A stretch of 64,000 nt of DNA, taken from Nesterenkonia xinjiangensis. GTDB lineage: Bacteria > Actinomycetota > Actinomycetes > Actinomycetales > Micrococcaceae. Shown here in pieces: positions 33,430-42,105 of the stretch. The stretch spans positions 1,922,001 through 1,986,000 of the forward strand of contig NZ_JACCFY010000001.1 of assembly GCF_013410745.1 (NCBI RefSeq). Reading direction: 5' to 3'. Positions within the stretch are counted from its first letter, which is position 1. Every line of letters starts with the position of its first letter. Both the position numbers and the translations under genes were made by a program. Below the pieces are notes generated by a model. It saw only the letters and a program-made list of their open reading frames with translations. It searched no databases and was not told the DNA's origin.

Positions 33430-35106
33430 ATGGATGAGGTGCCGGCACGGGAGGACCTGGAGTTCATCCGCACTCTGCGCTCCGAGGAGCATCGCAGGAG
33501 CCGCGTGGCAGTCGCCCTGGGGCAGCTCCTCGACGACGAGTCGCTCGGCATCCAGGTGCTGAGCCCGGGGGAGCGGGAAGCGATCCGGGACGTCCGGGTG
33601 GCGTCCACGCCCGTGATCGAGCTGCGCGATCCGCGGCGATACCTGGTCGGTGACGAGCTCCTGCTGATCACCGGCCTGGGACTGCCGGCACAAAGGGCTG
33701 AGATCACGTCCTACGTGGCCAGGCTGCTCGACGTGGGTGTGGCCGCCCTGGGCTTCGGGCTGCTGCCTGTCCACGCAGAGGTGCCCGGGGGCCTGGTTGA
33801 GGAGTGCCGCGCCCAGGGTCTTCCGCTGATCGCCTTCCCGGATGAGACCCCGTTCATCCGCGTGACGATGGCCTTCGCCGCGCTGCTCGAGAGTGAGAGG
33901 GTCTCGCGCCAGGCCGCGACCATCCAGGCCGTGGTGGGTATGACGCGGACTGTGCTGGGCGGCGCGCCGGTGCGCGACGTCCTGGAACGGTTGGCCCAGG
34001 GCGCCCGAGGCGGGGCCCAGCGGCGTCGTGGGCGTGAGGTGATCAGTGCCGGCACGATGCCCACCTGGGTGGAGGAGCGGGACCTCCGGGCCGTCGTCGA
34101 CCGTGGCCCTTCCCGGCAGCGGCTGGCGTTCTCCACAGTAGAGGCGACGGCTCCGGACGGACGCCGGGCGGAGATCGCCCGCCTCAGGCTCCGCGGGAGT
34201 GGCCGGCCCGTCGCCATCGCGGACCACCTTCTCCTGGCCCGCGAGGGCCGTCTCGGTCGAGATGACCTGACGCTGCTCATGGTGGCGGGAGACCTGCTGG
34301 ATCTGGGGGCCGCCACCCCGACCCAGCGGAGCTCTGCCCTGGACCGCCTGACCATGACGCTGCTGGCAGATGCCGACCTGCGCCCCCAGGACGTCTCGGC
34401 CGGGCCGGAGGCGCACAGCAGGAAGATTCCTCAGCTGCTGCACGAGGCGCTCGGGCTGACCTCCGGCGATGGTCTCCGGGCAGTTCTCGCCCAACGCCTG
34501 GAGCAGCAAACTCCACCCGGGGCGGAGGGTGGCCAGCTGGGCGATCACCGGCGGTGGCGGCAGCTCCTCGCCACCCCGTTGGTGGACGGCGAGGGAGCTT
34601 CGATCCGCGCGCTGGTGTCCGAGCCACCCTCCGTCGAGCTCCTGGACGTGTGCGCGCAAGAGGGGTGGGTCCTCGGGGTGAGCACACCCCGGCCGCCCAG
34701 CGAGGTGGCCTCCGCGCTGGAGGATGCCGGGAGGATGCTGGGCCTCGCGAGGCAGCGGGGGAGGTCAATGCTCGCTGAGGAGCTCGACGGCCGGCGTCCC
34801 GGCGTCAGCACCTGGGAAGGTGTGGTGCCGGCCGAGGCGCGCGCCGCATTCTCCACCCGGTTGCTGGCTCCGCTGGAGGCGCTGGGCCCCGAGCGGAGTG
34901 CCGAATGCCGGCGGACGCTGCGGTGCTGGCTGGCCCATCATGGCGGCTGGGACGCGACGGCCCGGGAGCTGCGGGTGCACAGGAACTCGGTCCGCCGGGT
35001 GATCGCCACCGCCGGCAGAGCGCTCGAGCTGGATCTCGACGATGCCGGCGTGCGGGTCGATCTCCTCCTGGCCCTGGACTGGGCGAGGGTTGCACACGGC
35101 GCGTGA
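33430..35106 (+). CDS. PucR-family transcriptional regulator
   Basis: A 558-residue regulator. Its N-terminal PucR domain (purine-catabolism-regulator type, about residues 30-145, LRDPRRYLVGDELLLITGLGL) is followed by a GAF/CdaR-like middle and a C-terminal HTH_30 segment (LRCWLAHHGGWDATARELRV, HRNSVRRVIATAG). It is divergent from the symporter/ThDP/dehydrogenase operon across 139 bp and most likely controls it. A TAGTTT hexamer six bases before the ATG and no Shine-Dalgarno suggest a leaderless mRNA. PucR proteins regulate purine, allantoin or amino-acid-related catabolism in several bacteria. Confidence 0.9.
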   Translation: MDEVPAREDLEFIRTLRSEEHRRSRVAVALGQLLDDESLGIQVLSPGEREAIRDVRVASTPVIELRDPRRYLVGDELLLITGLGLPAQRAEITSYVARLLDVGVAALGFGLLPVHAEVPGGLVEECRAQGLPLIAFPDETPFIRVTMAFAALLESERVSRQAATIQAVVGMTRTVLGGAPVRDVLERLAQGARGGAQRRRGREVISAGTMPTWVEERDLRAVVDRGPSRQRLAFSTVEATAPDGRRAEIARLRLRGSGRPVAIADHLLLAREGRLGRDDLTLLMVAGDLLDLGAATPTQRSSALDRLTMTLLADADLRPQDVSAGPEAHSRKIPQLLHEALGLTSGDGLRAVLAQRLEQQTPPGAEGGQLGDHRRWRQLLATPLVDGEGASIRALVSEPPSVELLDVCAQEGWVLGVSTPRPPSEVASALEDAGRMLGLARQRGRSMLAEELDGRRPGVSTWEGVVPAEARAAFSTRLLAPLEALGPERSAECRRTLRCWLAHHGGWDATARELRVHRNSVRRVIATAGRALELDLDDAGVRVDLLLALDWARVAHGA

Positions 35107-35160
35107 AGCGCACGGGCATGCCGGCCCTCGCCCGTCCGGGCGGCTCCCGGGGTGCTCGGC

Positions 35161-35790
35161 TCAGCGGGCCACGTGGAAGCGGGTGTTCTCGTGGGAGGGC
35201 CGCTCGATCTCATCCAGGAAGGCCCGGGCGTAGTCAGCCCCGCTGATCTCGGAGACCCCCTGCTCATCGCTGAGCAGGACGTCACCGGAGGTCCGGTACG
35301 CACCGGTGGAGGCGATGCTCAGGGGAGCGCCGAACATGGCCGCCGGGGAGAGATAGAACCAGCGAGCCCCGGAGGTGTCCTGCTGCATGGTCTCCAGCAC
35401 GGACGCGTGGACGGTGGCCTCCGTGCGGTACTCCGGCGGGAAATCCGGGGTGTCCAGCAGTCGGGGGCCGTCGGGGGAGACGCGAAGGCTCGCGGCACCG
35501 CCGACGACGCCGACACGGGCATCGTGGGCCGCGGCGGCGCGCATGACCTGGGGCACGACATCCACCAGCGGAGGATCGCCGGCGCCCGGGATGGCCACCA
35601 CGAGGATGTCGTGCGTGGAGGCCACGCGGTCCAGCAGCGTGTCGTCCTGGAGCGACCCCACGGCGTGGTCGGCCAGGCCTTGGGCGGGGTGGCGCGAAAC
35701 AGTGGTGACATGGTGGCCCCGGAGGCGGGCCTCTGCGGCGATGTGCGATCCGGCGTGGCCGGTTCCTCCGAAGACGGCGATGCGTGCCAT
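35161..35790 (-). CDS. NAD(P)-binding NmrA/SDR-like protein
   Basis: A 209-residue atypical short-chain dehydrogenase of the NAD(P)H-binding type. The glycine motif is IAVFGGTGHAGSHIA, followed by HHVTTVSRHP, VVAIPGAG and a C-terminal EISGADYARAFLDEIE. Such proteins act as redox sensors or reductases. AGGAGCACC precedes the ATG at 35790; the longer in-frame ATG has no such signal. It is divergent from an AraC regulator with only about 90 bp between them, and that regulator may control it. Confidence 0.88.
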   Translation of the reverse strand: MARIAVFGGTGHAGSHIAAEARLRGHHVTTVSRHPAQGLADHAVGSLQDDTLLDRVASTHDILVVAIPGAGDPPLVDVVPQVMRAAAAHDARVGVVGGAASLRVSPDGPRLLDTPDFPPEYRTEATVHASVLETMQQDTSGARWFYLSPAAMFGAPLSIASTGAYRTSGDVLLSDEQGVSEISGADYARAFLDEIERPSHENTRFHVAR

Positions 35791-35813
35791 GGTGCTCCTG
35801 ACGATGTAGGGAA

Positions 35814-36764
35814 ATGACTCTGGTGAATCTACTCCTGGACGCCGCAATGGTCCCGGTCAGATTCGGCCATATCATGGTGAATATGAGACACCAGGACATC
35901 GAGGACGTCGCCTATCGCCCACCGGAGGGCCAGGAGGGCGAGGTGGAGGTCTACACGGTGCCGGATCTGCTTCGCCGGGCCGCCCCGGGGCTGTTCCTCC
36001 GGCCCCAGCGGATGGGCTTCCACCAGCTGCTGATCGTCGAGCAGGGGTCCACCCTGCACACGGTGGACTTCACCGCCCACCGGCTGGGCGCCGGTTCCGT
36101 GCTGTGGATCCGTCCGGGACAGGTCCAGCAGTGGAGCGATCCCACACAGATCGAGGGGACGGTGCTGATCTTCCCGGCCGGGCTGCTCGACCCCGCCACC
36201 GACGCGCTCACGTCCGCGGACTCCCCCGAGGGCCCTCACCACTGGGCGTCCGAGGACGTGGATCCCGCCCGTCTGGTGGACCTGAGGACCACGATCAGCC
36301 GCCTCGCCGCGGACCCAACGATGCCGCCCGTCGTGCGACGGACCGCGATGCGTCACGCGCTCTCGATCCTGCTGCTCCATCTGGTGTCCTGGCATCGTGC
36401 CCATCAGGACGCCGCCGAGGTTCCGGAGGCGTTCCGCGACTTCCGCGCCTTGGTGGAGCGGCGCTTCGCCGCCTGGCACGACGTCGCCCAGTACGCCCGT
36501 GCGCTGGGATGGTCACCGCGCACCATCGCCCGCGCCACACGGCAAGCTCGCGGCACCACCCCCAAGCAGATCATCGATGGACGTCTCCTGCTGGAGGCGA
36601 GACGGCTCCTCGTGCAGACGGATCACCCGGTGCACCGGATCGGCACCCAGCTGGGCTTCGAGGACCCGAGCAACTTCACCGCATGGTTCCGTCGGCGGGA
36701 CGGACGCGCCCCTAGCGAGTTCCGCGCCTCCGGAGCCGTCCGCGGGACTCAGCCGGCGAGGTAG
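35814..36764 (+). CDS. AraC-family transcriptional regulator
   Basis: A protein of up to 316 residues, with an N-terminal cupin ligand-binding domain (FHQLLIVEQGSTLHTVDF, LGAGSVLWIRPGQVQQW) and a C-terminal double helix-turn-helix. The second helix-turn-helix reads PVHRIGTQLGFEDPSNFTAWFRRRDG. The true start may be at 35883 (MRHQDIEDV) since the first 23 residues resemble non-coding sequence. It is divergent from the NAD(P)-binding protein gene, which is a common target arrangement. Its 3' end overlaps a small opposite-strand frame. Confidence 0.88.
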   Translation: MTLVNLLLDAAMVPVRFGHIMVNMRHQDIEDVAYRPPEGQEGEVEVYTVPDLLRRAAPGLFLRPQRMGFHQLLIVEQGSTLHTVDFTAHRLGAGSVLWIRPGQVQQWSDPTQIEGTVLIFPAGLLDPATDALTSADSPEGPHHWASEDVDPARLVDLRTTISRLAADPTMPPVVRRTAMRHALSILLLHLVSWHRAHQDAAEVPEAFRDFRALVERRFAAWHDVAQYARALGWSPRTIARATRQARGTTPKQIIDGRLLLEARRLLVQTDHPVHRIGTQLGFEDPSNFTAWFRRRDGRAPSEFRASGAVRGTQPAR

Positions 36765-36886
36765 GCCCCGGGTCCGAACGTGCGGCCCCAGGCGACGACG
36801 CCGGCCATTAGCGCCAGACCTCCGGCCAGGAAGCCGAGAGCCAGGAAGCCGAGAGCCAGGAAGCCGAGAGCCAGGAATCCGGTCAC
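36749..36886 (-). CDS. Possible 45-residue hydrophobic peptide with FLALG repeats
   Basis: On the reverse strand a GTG at 36886 opens a short frame with tandem FLALG units followed by FLAGGLALMAGVVAWGRTFG, which would form one or two membrane helices. The FLALG units come from three perfect copies of a 15-bp repeat (36826-36870). A purine-rich AGGGAG lies 15 bases upstream, too far for confident initiation, and the 3' end overlaps the AraC gene. It may be a real small membrane protein or an accident of the repeat. Confidence 0.25.
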   Translation of the reverse strand: MTGFLALGFLALGFLALGFLAGGLALMAGVVAWGRTFGPGAYLAG

Positions 36887-37072
36887 GAGCCGCAGTACGA
36901 TCTCCCTGGGAGACTCCTTTCGTCGCCGCCGCCCGGGGTGGCGGCATTCACTGAGGAGGACGAGACGGCGTCGTCGTCTGTGACAGCGAGCTCGACGATG
37001 TCGAGAATCCGGCTGCGGCTCCGACCCATGGGTGAGAGCGACCAGAGAGGCCGCCGATCCAGGAGAGGAAAG
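36765..37072. other. Spacer before ECF42 module 2
   Basis: This 308-bp interval contains the 15-bp tandem repeat CCAGGAAGCCGAGAG (36826-36870, three copies plus a degenerate fourth), the possible FLALG mini-gene on the minus strand, and the ECF42-type promoter at 36999-37025. Nothing else is recognised. Confidence 0.5.
36999..37025 (+). promoter_or_regulatory. ECF42-type promoter of DGPF module 2
   Basis: TGTCGA (36999-37004), 17 bp and CGAC (37022-37025) match the promoter described for ECF42 sigma factors (TGTCGA -35, CGAC/CGTC -10). The site is 47 bases upstream of the DGPF gene, which is followed by the cognate sigma factor, implying autoregulation. Confidence 0.6.
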
Positions 37073-37483
37073 ATGATGGCCAAGTATCTGCTGCTGAAGC
37101 ACTACCGCGGCGCACCGACGCCGCCCAACGACGTCCCGATGGAACGCTGGACGCCTGAGGAGGTCACAGCGCACGTCCAGTACATGGAGGACTTCGCCGC
37201 CCGTCTCCGGGAGACCGGAGAGTACGTCGACAGCCAGGCTCTGTCCCCCGAGGGCATGTTCGTCCGCTATGACGGCCCCGGCCGCCCCCCGGTGACCGAC
37301 GGGCCCTTCCTGGAGACCAAGGACCTCATCGCCGGGTGGATGGTGATCGACGTCGAGAGCCACCAGCGCGCTCTCGAGCTGGCCGGTGAGCTCTCGGCCG
37401 CGCCCGGGGCCGGCGGAGATCCCATCCATGAATGGCTGGAGGTGCGGCCCTTCTACGGGGTCTCACCTGACGCCACGGAGTGA
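37073..37483 (+). CDS. DGPF/YciI-domain protein, partner of ECF42 module 2
   Basis: A 136-residue YCII-related protein with the diagnostic motif TDGPFLETKDLIAGW and the opening MAKYLLLKHYRG. Such proteins are the conserved neighbours and targets of ECF42 sigma factors, with ferredoxin-like dimeric folds and no proven reaction. GGAGAGGAAAG precedes two adjacent ATG codons; the first (37073) is used here. The in-frame extension upstream is unlikely because it would run through the promoter. The sigma gene begins six bases after the stop. Confidence 0.9.
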   Translation: MMAKYLLLKHYRGAPTPPNDVPMERWTPEEVTAHVQYMEDFAARLRETGEYVDSQALSPEGMFVRYDGPGRPPVTDGPFLETKDLIAGWMVIDVESHQRALELAGELSAAPGAGGDPIHEWLEVRPFYGVSPDATE

Positions 37484-37489
37484 CTCCCG

Positions 37490-38671
37490 GTGGACGAGGA
37501 CCAGCTGCGGCGCCTGATCCCTCAGGTCATCGGTGTCCTCGTCCGCCGTGGGGCGGACTTCGCGGCGGCCGAGGACGCCGTGCAGGACGCCCTGGTGGAG
37601 GCCCTCCGGGTGTGGGCCCAGGACCCGCCCCGGGACCCGGCCGGGTGGCTCATCACGGCGGCATGGCGTCGCTTCGTGGACGCCGTCCGGTCCGAGGAGG
37701 CGCGACGTCGCCGGGAAGGGCGTGCCGGCGAGGAGCAGGCCGTGGACGGCGCGGGCGCCGGTGACGACACCCTCCAGCTGTACTTCCTGTGCGCGCACCC
37801 CGCCTTGTCCCCAGCCTCGGCGGTGGCCCTGACGCTGCGTGCCGTCGGCGGACTCACCACCCGGCAGATCGCCGCGGCCTACCTGGTGCCGGAGGCGACG
37901 ATGGCCCAGCGCATCAGCCGCGCCAAGCGCACCCTCGCCGGTGTCCGATTCGACCAGCCCGGAGACGTCACCCACGTGCTGCGGGTGCTGTACTTGGTCT
38001 TCAACGAGGGGTACTCCGGCGACGTCGACCTCGCGGCCGAGGCCATCCGGCTGGCCCGGCAGCTCGCCGCCGTCGTCGAGTCGGAGGAGGCCGACGGGCT
38101 GCTGGCCCTGATGCTGCTCCACCACGCCCGACGCCCGGCGCGCACCACCGCCGACGGCGCTCTGGTGCCGCTGCGCGACCAGGACCGGTCCCTGTGGGAC
38201 ACCGAGATGATCGCCCATGGGGTGGCGATCCTGCAGGCGGCGCTCGCAGCGGACCGGCTCGGCGAGTTCCAGGCGCAGGCCGCGATCGCGGCGCTCCACG
38301 CCGACGCGCAGAGTGTGGAGGAGACGGACTGGGTCCAGATTGTCGAGTGGTACGACGAACTGGTCCGGCTGACGGACAGCCCGATCGCCCGGCTCAATCG
38401 GGCGGTCGCCCTGGGGGAGGCCGCCGATCCTTGGGCCGGGCTGGAGGCGCTCGGGGAGCTGGACGCCGCCCTTCCCCGCCATGCCGCCGCCGCTGCCCAC
38501 CTGCATGAGCGTGCCGGGGATCGGGTGAGTGCCGCCCGGCTGTACGCCGAGGCCGCGGAGAGGGCGGCGAGCCTGCCGGAGCGGAACCACCTGATGCGGC
38601 AGGCCGCCCGGCTCAACACTGCGCTGGGGCGGGCCCCCGGATCTGGCGGAGACGTCACCGGCCCGCACTAG
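37490..38671 (+). CDS. ECF42-type RNA polymerase sigma factor, second copy
   Basis: A 393-residue ECF sigma factor with region 2 (GADFAAAEDAVQDALVEALRVW, WLITAAWRRFVDAVR), region 4 (VGGLTTRQIAAAYLVPEATMAQR) and the long DUF6596/TPR-like extension (EFQAQAAIAALHADAQSVEE, then repeated helices with RAGDRVSAARLYAEAAERA). It differs strongly from the sigma factor at 12005, so the two modules are paralogues of different lineages and not a recent duplication. The GTG start follows GGAG by nine bases and is close to the DGPF stop. Confidence 0.9.
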   Translation: MDEDQLRRLIPQVIGVLVRRGADFAAAEDAVQDALVEALRVWAQDPPRDPAGWLITAAWRRFVDAVRSEEARRRREGRAGEEQAVDGAGAGDDTLQLYFLCAHPALSPASAVALTLRAVGGLTTRQIAAAYLVPEATMAQRISRAKRTLAGVRFDQPGDVTHVLRVLYLVFNEGYSGDVDLAAEAIRLARQLAAVVESEEADGLLALMLLHHARRPARTTADGALVPLRDQDRSLWDTEMIAHGVAILQAALAADRLGEFQAQAAIAALHADAQSVEETDWVQIVEWYDELVRLTDSPIARLNRAVALGEAADPWAGLEALGELDAALPRHAAAAAHLHERAGDRVSAARLYAEAAERAASLPERNHLMRQAARLNTALGRAPGSGGDVTGPH

Positions 38672-38749
38672 ACTCCATGGCACCTGCCTCGCGGGCGCTG
38701 TGAGGCGACTCCGCCTCGCTCGCTCGTGCCCCACTGCCCAGGAGACCCC

Positions 38750-41191
38750 ATGACGACGTCGACCTCCACCGATCAGCCCTCCCGCGCCGGCGATGCCGCC
38801 CGCCCAGCCGGCATCGACGACGACGTCGGCCTCCCGCCCGCCGACGCCCATGACCTCATCCGCGTCACCGGCGCCCGGGAGAACAACCTGCGGGACATCA
38901 GCGTGGAGATCCCCAAACGACGGCTGACCGTCTTCACCGGGGTCTCCGGCTCCGGGAAGAGTTCGCTGGTCTTCGGCACGATCGCCGCCGAGTCCCGCAG
39001 GATGATCAACGAGACCTACAGTGCGTTCCTGCAGGGCTTCATGCCCAGCCAGGGGCGCCCGGACGTCGACCACCTCGCCGGGCTGACCACGGCGATCATC
39101 GTGGACCAGGAGCGCATGGGGGCGAATCCGCGGTCCACCGTCGGCACCGCCACCGACGCGAACACGATGCTGCGGATCCTGTTCAGCCGACTCGGGGAGC
39201 CGCACATCGGCTCGCCACAGGCCTTCTCCTTCAACGTGGCCTCGATCAGCGGCGCCGGGGCGGTGACTTTCGAGAAGGACGGCAAGAAGGTCAAGGAGCG
39301 CCGGGACTTCACCATCACCGGCGGGATGTGTCCGACGTGCGAGGGGAGGGGCACGGTCAGCGACTTCGACCTCACCGCTCTCTATGACGACACGAAGTCA
39401 CTCTCCGAGGGTGCGCTCACGGTCCCGGGGTTCAGCATGGACGGCTGGCAGGGACGGCTCTTCCGCGGCAGCGGGCTCGATCTCGACAAGCCGATCCGTG
39501 AATACACTGCGGAGGAGCAGGAGATCCTGCTCCACCAGGAGCCGATCAAGATCAAGGTCGAGGGGATCAACCTCACCTATGAGGGGCTGATCCCCAAGAT
39601 CCGGAAGTCGATGCTGTCCAAGGACCGTGAGGCGATGCAGCCCCACATCCGCCGCTTCGTGGACCGGGTGGTCACCTTCACCCCCTGCCCCGAGTGCGAG
39701 GGCACCCGGCTCACTGCTGCGGCCCGCTCCTCGAAGATCGCCGGGATCAGCATCGCCGAGGCCTGCGCCATGCAGATCTCCGACCTCGCCGCCTGGGTCC
39801 GCGGGCTCGAGGAGCCCTCCGTCGGTCCGCTGCTGACCACCCTGGGGGAGACCCTGGACTCCTTCGTGGAGATCGGGCTGGGCTATCTGAGCCTGGATCG
39901 GCCCGCCGGCACGCTCTCCGGGGGTGAGGCCCAACGCACCAAGATGATCCGACACTTGGGATCGGCGCTGACCGATGTCACCTACGTCTTCGACGAGCCC
40001 ACCATCGGGCTGCACCCGCACGACATCGCTCGAATGAACGACCTGCTGCTGCGCCTGCGGGACAAGGGAAACACGGTCCTGGTGGTGGAGCACAAGCCCG
40101 AGACGATCGCGGTGGCGGACCACATCATCGACCTCGGCCCGCTGGCCGGTTCCGGGGGCGGGGAGGTGGTCTACGCCGGCGATCTCGCCGGGCTGCGCAC
40201 CGCCGGGACCCTGACCGGGAACCACTTCGACGACCGCGCCCGCCTCAAGGAGGCCGGGCGGACGCGTGACGGCGTCATCGAGGTCCGCGGGGCGACGCAG
40301 AACAACCTCACCGGGGTCGATGTCGACATCCCCACCGGCGTGCTCACCGTGGTCACCGGGGTGGCCGGGTCGGGGAAGACCTCGCTGATCCACGGCAACG
40401 TCGCCGGGCTGGACGGCGTCGTGGTGGTGGACCAGGCCGGGATCAAGGGGTCGCGACGCTCCAACCCGGCCACCTACACAGGGCTGCTGGACCCCATCCG
40501 GAAGGCCTTCGCGAAGGCCAACGGGGTCAAGCCCGCGCTGTTCAGCGCGAACTCCGAGGGTGCCTGCCCCACCTGCAAGGGTGCCGGGGTGGTCTTCACT
40601 GAGCTGGGCGTGATGGAGACGGTGGAGACGCCCTGCGAGGAGTGCGAGGGCCGCCGGTTCCAGGCCGCGGTGCTGGACTTCACTCTGGGCGGGAAGAACA
40701 TCAGCGAAGTGCTGCACCTCTCCGTGGACGAGGCCCTGGAGTTCTTCTCTGCGGGAGAGTCCCGGATCCCCGCGGCGGGGAAGATCCTGCAGCGACTCTC
40801 CGACGTCGGGCTGGGGTACCTGACCGTGGGGCAGCCGCTGAACTCACTCTCCGGAGGAGAGCGGCAGCGACTCAAGCTCGCGGTCCACATTGGCGACGAC
40901 GGCGGCACCTTCATCCTGGACGAGCCCACCACCGGCCTGCACCTGGCCGACGTGGAGCAGCTGCTGCGGCTGCTGGACCGGCTGGTGGACGCCGGCCGCA
41001 CGGTGATCGTGATCGAGCATCATCAGGCGGTGATGGCCCACGCGGACTGGATCATCGATCTGGGCCCCGGGGCCGGTCACGACGGCGGCCGGGTGGTCTT
41101 CGAGGGGACGCCCGCGGAGCTGGTGGAGTCGGCTCGCGGGGCCGGGGCCACGCTGACCGGGCAGCACCTGGCCGCCTACGTGGGGACCTGA
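38750..41191 (+). CDS. UvrA2-like excinuclease ABC subunit A paralogue
   Basis: An 813-residue protein with two ABC ATPase heads. The Walker A motifs are GVSGSGKSS and GVAGSGKTS, with signature LSGGEAQRTKM in one half and LSGGERQRLKL in the other. Zinc-module cysteines are present (CPTCEGRG, CPECEGTRL, CPTCKGAG, CEECEGRR). Full UvrA is about 950 residues; this one matches the shorter class II form that lacks most of the UvrB-binding region and includes proteins tied to resistance to DNA-binding drugs. It may recognise DNA lesions or intercalated compounds. AGGAG precedes the ATG at 38750. No uvrB or uvrC is near. Confidence 0.87.
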   Translation: MTTSTSTDQPSRAGDAARPAGIDDDVGLPPADAHDLIRVTGARENNLRDISVEIPKRRLTVFTGVSGSGKSSLVFGTIAAESRRMINETYSAFLQGFMPSQGRPDVDHLAGLTTAIIVDQERMGANPRSTVGTATDANTMLRILFSRLGEPHIGSPQAFSFNVASISGAGAVTFEKDGKKVKERRDFTITGGMCPTCEGRGTVSDFDLTALYDDTKSLSEGALTVPGFSMDGWQGRLFRGSGLDLDKPIREYTAEEQEILLHQEPIKIKVEGINLTYEGLIPKIRKSMLSKDREAMQPHIRRFVDRVVTFTPCPECEGTRLTAAARSSKIAGISIAEACAMQISDLAAWVRGLEEPSVGPLLTTLGETLDSFVEIGLGYLSLDRPAGTLSGGEAQRTKMIRHLGSALTDVTYVFDEPTIGLHPHDIARMNDLLLRLRDKGNTVLVVEHKPETIAVADHIIDLGPLAGSGGGEVVYAGDLAGLRTAGTLTGNHFDDRARLKEAGRTRDGVIEVRGATQNNLTGVDVDIPTGVLTVVTGVAGSGKTSLIHGNVAGLDGVVVVDQAGIKGSRRSNPATYTGLLDPIRKAFAKANGVKPALFSANSEGACPTCKGAGVVFTELGVMETVETPCEECEGRRFQAAVLDFTLGGKNISEVLHLSVDEALEFFSAGESRIPAAGKILQRLSDVGLGYLTVGQPLNSLSGGERQRLKLAVHIGDDGGTFILDEPTTGLHLADVEQLLRLLDRLVDAGRTVIVIEHHQAVMAHADWIIDLGPGAGHDGGRVVFEGTPAELVESARGAGATLTGQHLAAYVGT

Positions 41192-41544
41192 CGACTTCCG
41201 CCGCCCGCCGCCAGGTGCCCCAGCCCGTCCACTTCATCGATTGGGCGATTTGCACGCTTCTGAGGCCCGAATCGGCGTCCAAAAGCGATCACATCGCCCA
41301 ATCGATGCATCGGAAGCCGCGGCCGATGACGCCCTGTGACATCACCGTTGCACCGGGGCGCGGCGGCAGAGATGCTCGAGAAGGAATCACGAGCACCCGC
41401 CATCACGGACCTGGCCGGCGGGGCGGCAACCCTCACTCTGCACCGGGGTGCCCCCAGGGGACGATTCGACGCCGCCGGGTCCCCGGCCGGCGTCAGGAGA
41501 GCGCCGCGGCGGATGCGGCGCGAGGCAGATCGAGAGGCCAGCGC
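41192..41544. other. 353-bp spacer with a long palindrome
   Basis: The spacer holds the long palindrome at 41235-41307. The remaining GC-rich ~240 bp up to the OsmC gene show no recognisable promoter or gene, only a short TGCTCG/CGAGCA inverted repeat around 41374-41400. Confidence 0.45.
41235..41307. repeat. Long intergenic palindrome, copy 2
   Basis: The outer arms 41235-41248 and 41294-41307 (CATCGATTGGGCGA) are perfect inverted copies, and the inner ~22 bases also pair with few mismatches, giving a ~73-bp hairpin. The core fits CGAKTGGKSGATTY shared with 17743 and 55815. It lies between two genes on the same strand, so a purely convergent-terminator role does not explain all copies. Confidence 0.75.
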
Positions 41545-42105
41545 ATGACTCAGTACGCCAGCATCGACACCGACACGCAGCAGGAGGCCCAGGATCGCGC
41601 CCAGCGCCTGGAGAAGGCCGGACGCGACTGGAGCAGCCGCATCGACCAGGACCCGGCACACGCGGGGCTGGTGTTCCGCGCCCGTGGGGAGGGCATCGGA
41701 TCGGTCGCCACCCGGATCACCTCCGGGCGGCATGAGTTCGTCCTCGACGAGCCGGCCGCGCTCGCCGGCGACGATGCCGGCACCAGCCCGGTGGAGGCCG
41801 CCCTGGCCGGGCTCATCTCCTGCCAGGTCGTGATCTACCGGCTCTACGCCCAGCAGTTGGGGATCGAGCTGGAGGACATCAGCATCGAGGCCGAGGGTGA
41901 CCTCGACGTCCGAGGTCTCCTCGGAGGAGCCGACGAGGTCCGGCCTGGGTTCTCCGAGGTCCGGCTGAAGGTCTCGCTCACCGGCCCGGAGAGCTCAGAA
42001 CGCTATGTGGAGCTGCAGCGGACTGTGGACGAGCACTGCCCGGTGATGGACATCTTCCGCAACCCGGTGCCGGTCCAGGTGCAGGTCTCCTCCTCCGCCT
42101 CCTGA
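41545..42105 (+). CDS. OsmC-family protein
   Basis: A 186-residue OsmC/YhfA-type protein with the two reactive cysteines of this peroxidase family visible in GLISCQVVIYRLYAQQ and VDEHCPVMDIFRN. OsmC proteins reduce organic hydroperoxides as intertwined dimers; the more distant YhfA branch has unknown activity. GAGAGG lies eight bases before the ATG at 41545. The same frame is open upstream but has no start signal there. It appears to be a single-gene unit. Confidence 0.9.
   Translation: MTQYASIDTDTQQEAQDRAQRLEKAGRDWSSRIDQDPAHAGLVFRARGEGIGSVATRITSGRHEFVLDEPAALAGDDAGTSPVEAALAGLISCQVVIYRLYAQQLGIELEDISIEAEGDLDVRGLLGGADEVRPGFSEVRLKVSLTGPESSERYVELQRTVDEHCPVMDIFRNPVPVQVQVSSSAS

Noticed and set aside
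36749-37429. A 226-residue reverse-strand frame
   Set aside because: Most of it is antisense to the DGPF gene. Only the last 45 codons have an independent, hydrophobic character and are listed with low confidence.
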